From: Nitrososphaerales archaeon TH5896
GTDB lineage: Archaea > Thermoproteota > Nitrososphaeria > Nitrososphaerales > Nitrososphaeraceae
DNA: 20,377 bases
Reading direction: 5' to 3'
NCBI GenBank assembly: GCA_014523625.1
Contig: JAATVP010000034.1
Coordinates: 1-20,377 of the forward strand
The position numbers and the translations under genes were made by a program. Under the pieces are notes generated by a model that was given only the letters and a program-made list of their open reading frames with translations, was not told where the DNA came from and did not search any database. Below are positions 6,830 to 13,642 of the stretch, piece after piece (within the stretch, counting starts at the first letter, position 1; each line of letters starts with the position of its first letter).

Positions 6830-7240
6830 AAAATCATAGTAGAATACGACTTTCTTTATTCATTTACAAAAGATATCCTGAATCTTGATGATTCGATAAT
6901 ACATGCCGGGATCATGAATAAGTTTGGGGTTCTCCTAAATGTTGAGCACAAGGACCATGTTACACCCTTGTTAACTGACGAAGAAAATGAAGAATATGCG
7001 TCTCAATCAATAACCAGACACAAGAAAAGGATAAAATTCGAACCCAAAATAGGTAAAGTGATTTATGCTTTCGGCAGATACAAGAAAGTAGACAGAGCAA
7101 CTGTGCCAATAAACGATGATTATTATATGCTTTTAATGTTTCAAAGAGAACAAAATTCGACCAATAAATCTCATCAAATAATTGTGGAGAAGATCTTACC
7201 TTTAGTAGAAGTTGAGCGAAAAAAATTTGTCATGGAGTAA
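6830..7240 (+). CDS. DUF6659/roadblock-like small protein, copy 2, start codon missing
   Basis: From ATG 6914 the frame gives 108 aa, but homology to copy 1 runs further upstream in the same open frame. YDFLYSFTKDILNLDDSIIH aligns with NDFLEALENELLSLNKSIRW, followed by AGIMNKFGVLL against VGITNGDGIQI. The frame is open back to TGA 6827-6829 and offers no ATG, GTG or TTG before 6914. GGTGA at 6825-6829, a good match to the archaeal anti-Shine-Dalgarno, lies 3-6 bases before ATC 6833 or ATA 6836, so a non-canonical start is conceivable. Otherwise the gene lost its start and only a truncated form is made. The core DEENEEYASQSITRH and the C-terminal part are well kept. I would translate about 135 aa if the odd start is used. 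Confidence 0.7.
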   Translation, partial: KIIVEYDFLYSFTKDILNLDDSIIHAGIMNKFGVLLNVEHKDHVTPLLTDEENEEYASQSITRHKKRIKFEPKIGKVIYAFGRYKKVDRATVPINDDYYMLLMFQREQNSTNKSHQIIVEKILPLVEVERKKFVME

Positions 7241-7400
7241 AGTCCTCTAGAACGGCCCGTTAGTTTGATAGACCTGTTTCTCCCCGATGTAGGTTATACT
7301 AATCAGGATAAAGTGTCATGGGGGGGAGTGATGCAGGTTAAAACCCTTTTCTAGGTCCTCGGCTGAGAAGCACTTTCTGTGCACATCTCTATTTCGGATC

Positions 7401-7445
7401 GAGATATAATATCTCCAAATAATGGCAATGTTAAATTTATAAATT
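7401..7445 (+). promoter_or_regulatory. Palindrome and TATA box upstream of the VIT1-like gene
   Basis: GAGATAT/ATATCTC around a single A forms a 15-bp palindrome at 7401-7415. About 20 bp further on, AATTTATAAATT (7434-7445) is itself palindromic and contains a strong archaeal TATA box, TTTATAAA. Transcription would start near 7465-7470, leaving a leader of about 55-60 bases. The first palindrome is well placed for a metal-responsive or other regulator, which is inferred from position only. Confidence 0.45.
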
Positions 7446-7525
7446 CATGGACCAAAAGCACCAAGTCGCACATAAAGTAAAGCATGAAGGTAAAAACAAA
7501 TACCATACCATAGTTAATCTATTGT

Positions 7526-8218
7526 GTGAAACTTTCCATAGAGGAGTTTGTATACGGCGCAACTGATGGAGCAATAACCACTTTTGCAGTTGTTGCTGGA
7601 GTCATAGGAGCCTCGCTTTCACCATCTGTTGTTTTGATATTGGGATTTGCGAACCTATTTGCAGATGGACTCTCCATGTCAATTGGAAATTATCTGAGTG
7701 AGAAGACTCATAGAGAATACATTCAAAATCAGCGGAAGAAAGAAGAATGGGAGATTGATAATTTAACAGCACAAGAAGTAGGGGAGATAAGAGACATCTA
7801 CAAGGAAAAAGGGTTCAAAGAAGAGATACTGGAGGAAATAGTCCGAGTTATTACTTCCAAGAAGAAGGTATGGATTGACACCATGATGAAAGAGGAGCTA
7901 GGCCTGATTGAAGATAAGAATAGAATTCCCAGAGACACTGCAATAACAACCTTTGTAGCTTTTAATTTAATTGGCATGATTCCGTTGGTCCCATTTGTCT
8001 TGCTTCATGTCTCTGGGTTCAACAGGGTCTGGTCGACATCTGATGCTTTTGTGTATTCCATGATATTTACTGCTATAGCATTTTTCTTAATAGGAACAAT
8101 CAGAGGGACAGTAGTTAAAAGATCGCTGATTAGAACGGGATTCAACACCCTGGCAATTGGCGGAATTGCAGCTTCAGTTGCATACCTAGTTGGTTATATA
8201 TTAAGTGAATTGGTATAG
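7526..8218 (+). CDS. VIT1/CCC1 family iron/manganese transporter
   Basis: This 230-aa membrane protein begins with a GTG codon; an in-frame TAG at 7511-7513 leaves no better start. TM1 and TM2 carry the family signature: VYGATDGAITTFAVVAGVIGA (within 9-29) and GFANLFADGLSMSIGNYLS (40-58), whose Asp, Met and Asn line the metal path in VIT1 proteins. A cytoplasmic Glu-rich metal-collecting region follows (about 62-127) ending MMKEELGL (120-127). TM3, TM4 and TM5 lie at about 139-162, 174-194 and 205-229. It likely exports Fe2+ or Mn2+ from the cytoplasm, in exchange for protons in known family members. A long leader with a palindrome upstream suggests regulation. It is not in an operon. Confidence 0.9.
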   Translation: MKLSIEEFVYGATDGAITTFAVVAGVIGASLSPSVVLILGFANLFADGLSMSIGNYLSEKTHREYIQNQRKKEEWEIDNLTAQEVGEIRDIYKEKGFKEEILEEIVRVITSKKKVWIDTMMKEELGLIEDKNRIPRDTAITTFVAFNLIGMIPLVPFVLLHVSGFNRVWSTSDAFVYSMIFTAIAFFLIGTIRGTVVKRSLIRTGFNTLAIGGIAASVAYLVGYILSELV

Positions 8219-8449
8219 ATAGCTAATAAAGTCTTGAGGGGAAAAATAGGATATCGCAATTGCAATTAGAATATACCAAACTGAAGGGATGATTAACTGT
8301 ACTGAAGACTATTTTTGAAGTACTATAAACATGAGGTTACATAATATATTTTGACGTTCGGTTTGAATATGATATATCAATACATGGCCCAGTTTTATCT
8401 GTCACCTCAATTACAGTAACTTATAATTGGAATAAGAGTTAATACTGAA

Positions 8450-8935
8450 ATGATAAGGTTGAAAAAGATCAAAAAGATAATGCTCCCAATAGATGGATCG
8501 GCGACTGCGATGAAAGCTGCTCGTATTGGTATTAGTCTTTCAAAGAAATTCCACTCAAATTTGATAGGACTGACGGTAATTGATTTAACGTCTCTGCCAT
8601 ATGGATATTTTCTCACTCAGCCGGGAACTCTTTCACATGATAAAATATTGGAAGAAAAAAGAAGCGAAGCAAAAAAATCGCTTGATGAAGTTGAAAAATC
8701 AATGTTAGAGGCTTTGGGTGAACCGCAAGCTCTCGAAATAAAGTTTAGATCAGAAATAATCGAAGATCCGTACTCTAGGGTGGAGAGCGCAATAATTAAC
8801 TATGCAGAAAGCGAAGGCGTGGATCTTATAGTGATGGGAACAAGGGGCAGATCAGGTTTTAAAAGAATTCTGCTAGGAAGTGTTGCGTCAGGTGTATTAT
8901 CGTACTCTCATTGCCCTGTAATGACCGTTCGGTAA
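8450..8935 (+). CDS. Universal stress protein, canonical ATP loop
   Basis: This is a 161-aa Usp. IKKIMLPIDGSATAMKAA opens the fold with Asp15 as the expected nucleotide contact. A helical insertion of about 35 residues (61-95), rich in Lys and Glu, follows the second strand, as in many archaeal Usps. The ATP-binding signature GTRGRSGFKRILLGSVA (130-146) matches G-x2-G-x9-G-S exactly, and the protein ends HCPVMTVR. It is therefore the best candidate for true ATP binding among the Usps here. It is closely similar to the broken Usp at 12006-12508, especially at GTRGRSG and GSVAS. It stands alone, with 230 and 335 bases of non-coding DNA on either side. Confidence 0.93.
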   Translation: MIRLKKIKKIMLPIDGSATAMKAARIGISLSKKFHSNLIGLTVIDLTSLPYGYFLTQPGTLSHDKILEEKRSEAKKSLDEVEKSMLEALGEPQALEIKFRSEIIEDPYSRVESAIINYAESEGVDLIVMGTRGRSGFKRILLGSVASGVLSYSHCPVMTVR

Positions 8936-9243
8936 TCTCAGTTTTACTTTCAATTTGGGTTTTATCTTTGGCTACGACATTGCCCATTTAAGCTATTTTT
9001 AGCATCGATTTACGAAAATATGAATTAAACGTCCTTAGCTATTTTTCTCTTTCTACATAGAACATATATCAATTATGTCCTGATTAGTGGTTATGGGGAC
9101 TGGTACTCATTGTCCGTGGTCTTAAATGAATGAACCCAGTGCACCACAATGCAAACCTATTATTTTTATGAAACAAATGAATAAGATGTAATCTTGAATG
9201 GCAAAGTACAGTTCCAATTAATTCACAGAAAAAGATACTCATG
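8936..9243. other. Gene-free convergent intergenic stretch
   Basis: I see no gene, tRNA or notable repeat in this AT-rich spacer between the plus-strand Usp and the minus-strand CBS-finger gene. T-rich runs (for example TATTTTTAGC near 8995 and CTATTTTTCTC near 9040) could end the Usp transcript, as archaeal termination usually needs only U-rich tracts. Confidence 0.4.
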
Positions 9244-9278
9244 GTTGGTGATAAGAAATACGACTTCTTATCACCAAC
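9244..9278 (-). terminator. Perfect 14-bp hairpin spanning the stop codon of the CBS-finger gene
   Basis: GTTGGTGATAAGAA (9244-9257) and TTCTTATCACCAAC (9265-9278) are exact reverse complements separated by 7 bases. On the minus strand the hairpin begins within the last codons and includes the TGA (9271-9273). No strong U-run follows, so an mRNA-end stabiliser, a processing site or a protein-binding palindrome are alternatives to a terminator. Confidence 0.55.
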
Positions 9279-9900
9279 GTCTCATGTCTCCTTCAAGCAG
9301 CCCGCTACCTAGGTGTATCCTGTCTATGTGACTTGATAGCTCAGACTTGTTTTGAAACTTTGATTCGCAGTACGGACAGATAATTGTAACCACGGTCTGT
9401 ACGGTTTTGCCAGGACTGGGAGATTCGATTTCTGCTAATGCCAAGCCTTCAGCTGGAAAATTCCCTATGATCGACATCAAAGTCACAGTGCCAACTGGGG
9501 CTGCGGTACTATGTTCATCTTTTTCATCGTGAGATTTTGTCTGACCAGAAACAATTAATCTACGAATATTCTTCTCTCTCATTAGAGTAATAGTATCTCT
9601 TACTGTCGCCCCTTCATCGATTGAGATCACTGGAGAACTCATTACCTCTTTAACCATGGTCTTGTATGGGCTCTTGTCTTCTGCTATTACTCTATACAAT
9701 ATGTCACGTTCTGTTAGAATGCCAATAGGAAAAATTGGAGTGTCTGTTTTTTTATTACCTGATCTTGTAACAAATACAGACGATAGGCCTTTATTTTTCA
9801 TAATGCGTACTGAGTCGGAAATTAGAGCACTTTCATCTATGGTTGTGATGTCCTTGTCTACTAAATCTCCTATCCTTTGATCCCTAGAGGTTGAATACAT
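9271..9900 (-). CDS. CBS-pair protein fused to a C2H2 zinc finger
   Basis: This 209-aa protein has CBS1 about residues 8-72 (GLSS 38-41, GILTERD 60-66) and CBS2 about 83-148 (NIRR 111-114). The second repeat has GTVTLMS (137-143) instead of G-x-x-T-x-x-D, so its nucleotide site lacks the usual Asp. After a linker (149-170) comes one C2H2 finger: Cys175, Cys178, His191, His196, spacing C-x2-C-x12-H-x4-H, with Phe182 and Leu188 in core positions. The architecture suggests a ligand-sensing module coupled to DNA, RNA or protein binding, a possible one-component regulator. Its transcript ends in a 14-bp hairpin, and two palindromes lie upstream (9985-10004 and 10051-10070). It runs in the same direction as the CBS gene at 10168, with 267 bases between. 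Confidence 0.9.
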   Translation of the reverse strand: MYSTSRDQRIGDLVDKDITTIDESALISDSVRIMKNKGLSSVFVTRSGNKKTDTPIFPIGILTERDILYRVIAEDKSPYKTMVKEVMSSPVISIDEGATVRDTITLMREKNIRRLIVSGQTKSHDEKDEHSTAAPVGTVTLMSIIGNFPAEGLALAEIESPSPGKTVQTVVTIICPYCESKFQNKSELSSHIDRIHLGSGLLEGDMRRW

Positions 9901-9984
9901 GGATAACTTGATGTCAAAGCCTCTATTAATGGTCTACGTTTTATATATCACTATATTGTTCTCATCCTCGTCTTGAAGGGCCTT

Positions 9985-10004
9985 AGCATGAGTTAGCTCA
10001 TGCT
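9985..10004. repeat. 8-bp palindrome upstream of the CBS-finger gene
   Basis: AGCATGAG (9985-9992) and CTCATGCT (9997-10004) flank TTAG. It lies 85-104 bp upstream of the minus-strand start at 9900, a possible operator. Confidence 0.45.
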
Positions 10005-10050
10005 TGAAATATTACCCAACTTGTAATTAGGAATTATTTCATCCGATAAC

Positions 10051-10070
10051 AATGAAGTTAAAACTTCATT
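10051..10070. repeat. 9-bp palindrome between two CBS genes
   Basis: AATGAAGTT (10051-10059) and AACTTCATT (10062-10070) flank two bases. It lies about 100 bp past the stop of the upstream CBS gene (10168) and 150 bp before the CBS-finger start. It is either an operator or a 3'-end hairpin of the 10168 transcript. The core GAAGTT/AACTTC also occurs, in the opposite order, at 3431-3449. Confidence 0.45.
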
Positions 10071-10167
10071 AATGCGGCGGTAAGTGTAAGAATTATTTTG
10101 TTCGAATTGATTTACTGCGACTTAATTTTTGAATTTTACATCCATACTACGCTGTTGAAGGGTTATC

Positions 10168-10713
10168 CTATTCGGCTCCAAGAAACCCCAATAAATCAAA
10201 CCCCTCAGAAACTAATCCTTGGTCCTTAATCGTCTTCTTAAAGATTTTAAAAACCGCCCTGAGTATGTCCTTCTCAGTAATGATACCTACCAATTGTCCA
10301 TCTTTATCAATAATGGGCAGTCTTCTGATGTCTTTTTGTTGCATCAATACTACTGCGTCTTTCAATGAGGCACCAGGTTGAATTGTTATCAACGGCTTAC
10401 TCATAATTTCCGAGAGCGGAATATCGCCGAAAATGGAATGCTTGGCAGCGAATCCTACCGTCCTGGCAATATCTCTCTCGGTAACGATCCCTATTGGGAT
10501 TGGGATCTCTTTCTTCTGGGTCGTACTTTCAGATACATTGTCATCAAGATTGGAGCCACTTCCTTCCTTTAAAATAACTATGCTTCCTATGTTGTCTTCA
10601 TACATTAATTTCGACGCTTGTTTCAAGGTTCGACTTTCAGGTATTGTTATTACTTTCCTAGTCATAAGATCAAATACTGGGACATTTGCTACATCATCTT
10701 GTGTCGAAGTCAT
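10168..10713 (-). CDS. Two-CBS-domain protein with inserted loop
   Basis: This 181-aa CBS pair has CBS1 at about residues 10-88 with NIGS (41-44) and GIVTERD (75-81), and CBS2 at about 100-158 with DIRR (128-131) and GIITEKD (143-149). A hydrophilic loop of about 22 residues (51-72, GSGSNLDDNVSESTTQKK) is inserted in CBS1 before the last strand, as in the 17006 paralog. The C-terminal tail (159-181) is basic, then hydrophobic (GFDLLGFLGAE), and could be a docking peptide for a partner. Both nucleotide motifs are intact. It is probably an independent transcription unit upstream of the CBS-finger gene in the same direction. Confidence 0.9.
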   Translation of the reverse strand: MTSTQDDVANVPVFDLMTRKVITIPESRTLKQASKLMYEDNIGSIVILKEGSGSNLDDNVSESTTQKKEIPIPIGIVTERDIARTVGFAAKHSIFGDIPLSEIMSKPLITIQPGASLKDAVVLMQQKDIRRLPIIDKDGQLVGIITEKDILRAVFKIFKKTIKDQGLVSEGFDLLGFLGAE

Positions 10714-10772
10714 CAGATTACACTAATTGATCACTGCTTTTAATAATTTATCTATTACTGATTCTTTTAAAT

Positions 10773-10847
10773 CTACCTAAATCGTTCGAAAAATTCCTTT
10801 GCCTCCTTCGGTGAAAAGAAAATCCGTAAAGTATTAGCTGCGTGATG
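10773..10847 (-). pseudogene. 24-codon startless open run, possible C-terminal remnant
   Basis: Downstream of the membrane zinc-ribbon gene, the minus strand is open from 10847 to TAG at 10773-10775 and reads TLRIFFSPKEAKEFFERFR near its end, with a coding-like composition. It has no start codon and is short. It may be the tail of a deleted gene or chance; I list it so that the 210-base spacer is described. Confidence 0.12.
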
Positions 10848-10923
10848 CTACCTTAGATGAGTCATTTTTAGTATCAGTCCATTAAAATCAGTATTGCTGA
10901 TGTCTAAGTAACCGTTAGCGGAA

Positions 10924-11304
10924 TCACAATCCAATCCTTTTCATTTTTGAACCGCATTTAGGACAAGCTATTTCTCTGTGCTCATTCCCACATTTCATGC
11001 AATAGTACCTTACCTGACTTTGGCCATAATCTGTCGAATGAGAGATATTGGAAAAGATTGATTTATAGAATTCTTTGATCTTTTTGAATTCAAAACCGGT
11101 ATCCTTGCCTCTTGCATTTTCCATGCCTAATTTTCTTAAAAGCAGGTTTCTTTTGTACCAACTAAGCGCCAAGAATGCAAGCAATGCTACAGCAAGATCA
11201 ACGGGAAAGGGCAAGAAAAGCATTATGACAAAAGCAACTGCTAAATATATGGTCAACCATTTTAGCTCATTCAAAACAAGCTGTTTATAGTTAGAATCTT
11301 TCAT
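10924..11304 (-). CDS. Two-helix membrane protein with C-terminal zinc ribbon
   Basis: This 126-aa protein has two closely spaced transmembrane helices (about residues 14-33 and 35-50) joined by a Pro-containing turn. A basic, soluble stretch follows (51-98), then a zinc ribbon with Cys102, Cys105, Cys114 and Cys117 (CMKC and CPKCGSK). With both ends inside, the ribbon would face the cytoplasm. Family unknown; such proteins are common in archaea as uncharacterised membrane zinc-ribbon proteins. Its promoter is the most elaborate in the window: a TGCACTGCA palindrome, a second CAGTGCAA half-element and a 13-bp palindrome overlapping the TATA region (11329-11368). It is therefore probably regulated and a member of the candidate regulon. 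Confidence 0.85.
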   Translation of the reverse strand: MKDSNYKQLVLNELKWLTIYLAVAFVIMLFLPFPVDLAVALLAFLALSWYKRNLLLRKLGMENARGKDTGFEFKKIKEFYKSIFSNISHSTDYGQSQVRYYCMKCGNEHREIACPKCGSKMKRIGL

Positions 11305-11328
11305 CGTCGTACATCCCTATCAACATTA

Positions 11329-11368
11329 CAGTGCAAACTAGAATATAATATTCTTGCTTGCACTGCAA
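11329..11368 (-). promoter_or_regulatory. Operator-like promoter of the membrane zinc-ribbon gene
   Basis: CAGTGCAA (11329-11336) and its reverse complement TTGCACTG (11358-11365) enclose a 13-bp palindrome, GAATAT-A-ATATTC (11341-11353), which contains the TATA-like sequence. The outer right element extends to the perfect palindrome TTGCACTGCAA (11358-11368). The start codon is at 11304, giving a leader of about 10-20 bases. Confidence 0.5.
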
Positions 11369-11418
11369 GACAAAAATATTAAGCACGGACGTCTTTTTGG
11401 TTGCTCTGCTAGGAACGA

Positions 11419-11593
11419 TTACTTGACAGGGAATGCTTTGCGAAGTTGAGCATACTCGCATTGGAGCGTTAGGTCATTTGGAGCATCAACACGATTTTCG
11501 CAGACCCGAAACGCAAATTCGACTATTAAATCAATTTTTGAGTCTGAGATATGTAGTTTCTCAAGTATAACTTACCACTTTTTTGTTATTCAT
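11419..11593 (-). pseudogene. Frameshifted small gene (about 58 codons)
   Basis: On the minus strand ATG 11591-11593 begins a 10-codon frame (MNNKKVVSYT) that hits TGA at 11561-11563. A second frame, open from about 11571 with no start codon, continues to TAA at 11419-11421. It is strongly protein-like: LEKLHISDSKIDLIVEFAFR, then ENRVDAPNDLTLQ, then AQLRKAFPVK. Joining the two with a one-base frameshift near 11563-11568 gives a single 58-60 aa protein. I do not recognise the family. It may be a recently broken gene, a sequencing error, or two chance frames; the length and composition of the second frame favour one of the first two. Confidence 0.4.
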
Positions 11594-12005
11594 GTCATCC
11601 ACAATATAACTTCCTAATCCATTTCTCTTTTTATCTAGTCACATTCTTTGTTACTATAAGAACTATGTATCGTCTATTAATACTACGGGATTTTCATAAT
11701 CGGCTTAATCTAACTCATCCAAAGATGCTTATTTCTGTATTCTTCCCCCAATTTTTGAAATACATTCTTTATCCCTGATATTCATTTAACCTTTTCAATA
11801 TTCCTGAAATATTTTGAAGGCAACCTATATCTGTATTTAAAAGGAGATGGAAAGTACATATGCTACTGAAAAATCAGCTGCAAATTAAACTCGAACACGT
11901 TATTATTCCAGATGAGGCAGCAAGTAAGTTCATAACATTAGCATGATATACTGAAATGAGCAGAGTTTATGTTTTGTTGAACTCGGCTAAAGCAATTTCC
12001 TTGCG
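11594..12005. other. AT-rich spacer with one weak small ORF
   Basis: Apart from the small frame at 11860-11946, I see no gene, tRNA or strong repeat here. Confidence 0.4.
11860..11946 (+). CDS. Possible 28-aa peptide with a good ribosome binding site
   Basis: ATG 11860-11862 to TGA 11944-11946 encodes a short charged peptide (start MLLKNQLQIKLEHV). It is listed because AAGGAGATG at 11841-11849 is one of the best Shine-Dalgarno matches in the window, at a suitable distance, and TATA-like GTATTTAAAA precedes it at 11833-11842. An overlapping 13-codon frame begins at ATG 11847. No family is recognised, and it may be the start of a deleted gene. Confidence 0.25.
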   Translation: MLLKNQLQIKLEHVIIPDEAASKFITLA

Positions 12006-12508
12006 TCATCTTATTATCAATACTGGACATGAAGAATAAATAACCACAGAAGAAGCAATGAAGAATAAATAACCACAGAAGAAGCAACGCTACCAAGCAC
12101 CATTCTCGTTAGACCTGACCTACCTCGTGTTCCAACAACAGTAAAATCAATGTCGTGATCTTCCGCATATTTTACTATTGCATGGAGTATTGACTTATCT
12201 GTTACGAGGAAATCAGTTTTTAAAAAATATTTACTGCTAGGATCCTTCATGCTAATTTTATTCTCCAAAATTTTAAATCATTGATTGGCTTTCGTTCTGG
12301 CATCTTCTATTTCAAAAGCGGGTGTCACAAATCCCAAAATGTGATGAGAGTAGGCGTACTCCAACTCGGAGAACAGAACACGCAATGCTATCAATTGAGA
12401 ATTGTTTCTACGTGCAATCGAAATGACATAATCCGCTACGCGCATAGAAGAGTTTGAAGTATCTATGCCGACCAGGTTCCTTTGTGGCTTGCTTCCTATA
12501 TATGGCAT
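12006..12508 (-). pseudogene. Universal stress protein pseudogene (nonsense codon plus 29-bp duplication)
   Basis: The minus strand encodes a Usp broken in two places. The N-terminal half from ATG 12506-12508 (RNLVGIDTSNSSMRVADYV, then helix and strand) ends at TGA 12278-12280, after ARTKANQ. The same frame then resumes with FKILENKISMKDPSS and carries the full ATP loop GTRGRSGLTRMVLGSVASS, so TGA probably replaced a TGG Trp codon. The second lesion is a 29-bp tandem duplication (12029-12087) that shifts the frame near the end and yields LLLLWLFILHVQY. Removing one copy restores YSSCPVLIIR and a stop at 12006-12008, the normal Usp C-terminus. The repaired protein, about 157 aa, would resemble the Usp at 8450. 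Confidence 0.85.
12029..12087. repeat. 29-bp tandem duplication, two copies
   Basis: A 29-base unit beginning ATGAAGAATAAATAACCACA at 12029 is repeated exactly from 12058 to 12087, with mismatches at both outer edges. Its length is not a multiple of three, so it frameshifts the Usp gene it lies in. Identical copies imply a recent event or one under gene conversion. Confidence 0.9.
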
Positions 12509-12883
12509 TCACAATCTCCACATTTCGAGTATCACCAGGTATCTTACTTTTACTCTCAGATAGATGTCTACGCCTGTGTTATTGCTGATTTCTTACTACT
12601 GACTTAATAAATAGACTGGACAATGACGGTGTTTTGACCAAACGCTAACGAGATCATATTATAGATGTAGGACATGTCACTTTGGCGTGGCAGCTAGTAA
12701 CACATTCTCGAGTTGTCAATCAAACTCCGTCCATTCGCTGAAACTCAGAATTAATTAATCAGAATTTCAAATAAAATGTAAGGCAAAAAAAGAAAGAGAG
12801 TTGTCTCTAATCAAAGCCATTCAAATAGGACCAAAAGTCATGTCTTGTAATAAAACCAACCAATTTGTCCAAAATCAATTAAC
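12509..12883. other. Gene-free stretch
   Basis: There is no open frame of note on either strand. A small AT palindrome, ATTAATTAAT, lies near 12751-12760 between two copies of CAGAAT. I see no tRNA. Confidence 0.5.
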
Positions 12884-13186
12884 CTAATCGTCAGGACACG
12901 TCATCTCCCTTATAGCCTGATACCGCTCATTCATCTCTTCAGCAAATTTGACTACTTTATCTAAAGAAAATATTGATTTGGGAAAGTACCACCTAATACC
13001 TACTTTGTGTCCCGTACCTCCGCCGTCATAAATGATGCCACTTTCGCAATCGGTGCCATACTTTGGATCAAGATATCTTTCTCTCACTTCAAGGCCAAGC
13101 TTAGTTTTATCCTCCATAATGAAGTGATCAGGGACGGCATGGATGAAATAAAACTGGCCCTTCTTAATTGGCTCTGCCGTACTCAT
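12884..13186 (-). CDS. Conserved-looking 100-aa protein of unknown function
   Basis: Unrecognised soluble protein. It contains an aromatic N-terminal segment (KKGQFYFIHAVPDHF), then LGLEVRERYLDPKYG, a glycine-rich turn DGGGTGHKVGIRWYFPKS (54-71), and a C-terminal amphipathic helix (DKVVKFAEEMNERYQAI). The order of strand, Gly-rich loop, strand and helix suggests a small alpha/beta fold. It lies 40 bases downstream of the PII-like gene on the same strand. A TATA-like TTATAATTTA lies about 20-27 bases before its ATG, inside that gap, so it may be co-transcribed with the PII-like gene, have its own promoter, or both. A functional link to PII signalling is inferred from position only. Confidence 0.75.
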   Translation of the reverse strand: MSTAEPIKKGQFYFIHAVPDHFIMEDKTKLGLEVRERYLDPKYGTDCESGIIYDGGGTGHKVGIRWYFPKSIFSLDKVVKFAEEMNERYQAIREMTCPDD

Positions 13187-13226
13187 TGGCCATCGACTCT
13201 AAATTATAACATTATTGCAACAGATA

Positions 13227-13562
13227 TCAAATTGCAGATTCTCCTTTCTTTCCTGTACTTATATCAAAGGTGATTGGTACTTCTAGGACAAATATTTTTC
13301 CGCTTATCTCATTAGCACGCAGTCTATCCAAGATATTGTTTAACAAGTAGTCAATTTGGTCATCCTTAACAACCACTTCAACTTTAGTCCTTGGTATGTA
13401 TTCTGGTGTATACTTCATAGTACCCCTTCCCACTGCAACCTCTTGGGCCTTGGTAGTTCCTCTTTCTTCCACCCTGTAATGAGTCATTCCACCTACTTGT
13501 GCTTCTCTGAGAATCTCATCAACATCCGCCCGATCAGGAATTATGATCTGAATTTGTTTCAT
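13227..13562 (-). CDS. PII-like nitrogen regulatory protein (GlnB superfamily)
   Basis: At 111 aa this matches PII length. It opens MKQIQIIIPDRADVDEILRE, has GGMTHYRVEERG before the T-loop, VEVVVKDDQIDYLLNNIL after it, GKIFVLEV in the B-loop region, and a C-terminal STGKKGESAI matching the PII RTGE-x-x-x-AI end. PII proteins are trimers that sense ATP/ADP and 2-oxoglutarate and bind transporters or enzymes. Several hallmark residues are missing in my hand alignment: Tyr51 of the T-loop (no TELYRG), Gln39, and the ATP-contacting arginines before TGE. It may therefore be a PII-like branch with different ligands. No amt transporter is adjacent. The promoter has a TATA box and a TGCAATGCA element 52-60 bp upstream. 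The 100-aa gene follows. Confidence 0.82.
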   Translation of the reverse strand: MKQIQIIIPDRADVDEILREAQVGGMTHYRVEERGTTKAQEVAVGRGTMKYTPEYIPRTKVEVVVKDDQIDYLLNNILDRLRANEISGKIFVLEVPITFDISTGKKGESAI

Positions 13563-13596
13563 TTTTTGTAAGGCTTCAATTGTGTAATCTTGCCTG

Positions 13597-13642
13597 TATA
13601 AATACTAAATGTGTGCAATGCATTACTGTGCATTAGTACACA
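13597..13642 (-). promoter_or_regulatory. Promoter and TGCANTGCA element of the PII-like gene
   Basis: On the coding strand, TATTTATA (13604-13597) is the TATA box 35-42 bp before the ATG at 13562. TGCAATGCA (13614-13622, plus strand) lies 9 bp upstream of it. A further imperfect palindrome TGTGCATTAGTACACA is at 13627-13642. Two adjacent sites suggest cooperative binding of a dimeric regulator. Confidence 0.5.

Noticed and set aside
7320..7370. GTGATGC ... GGCTGAG looking like a C/D box guide RNA
   Set aside because: The C box is imperfect, internal D'/C' boxes are absent and the spacing is too short.
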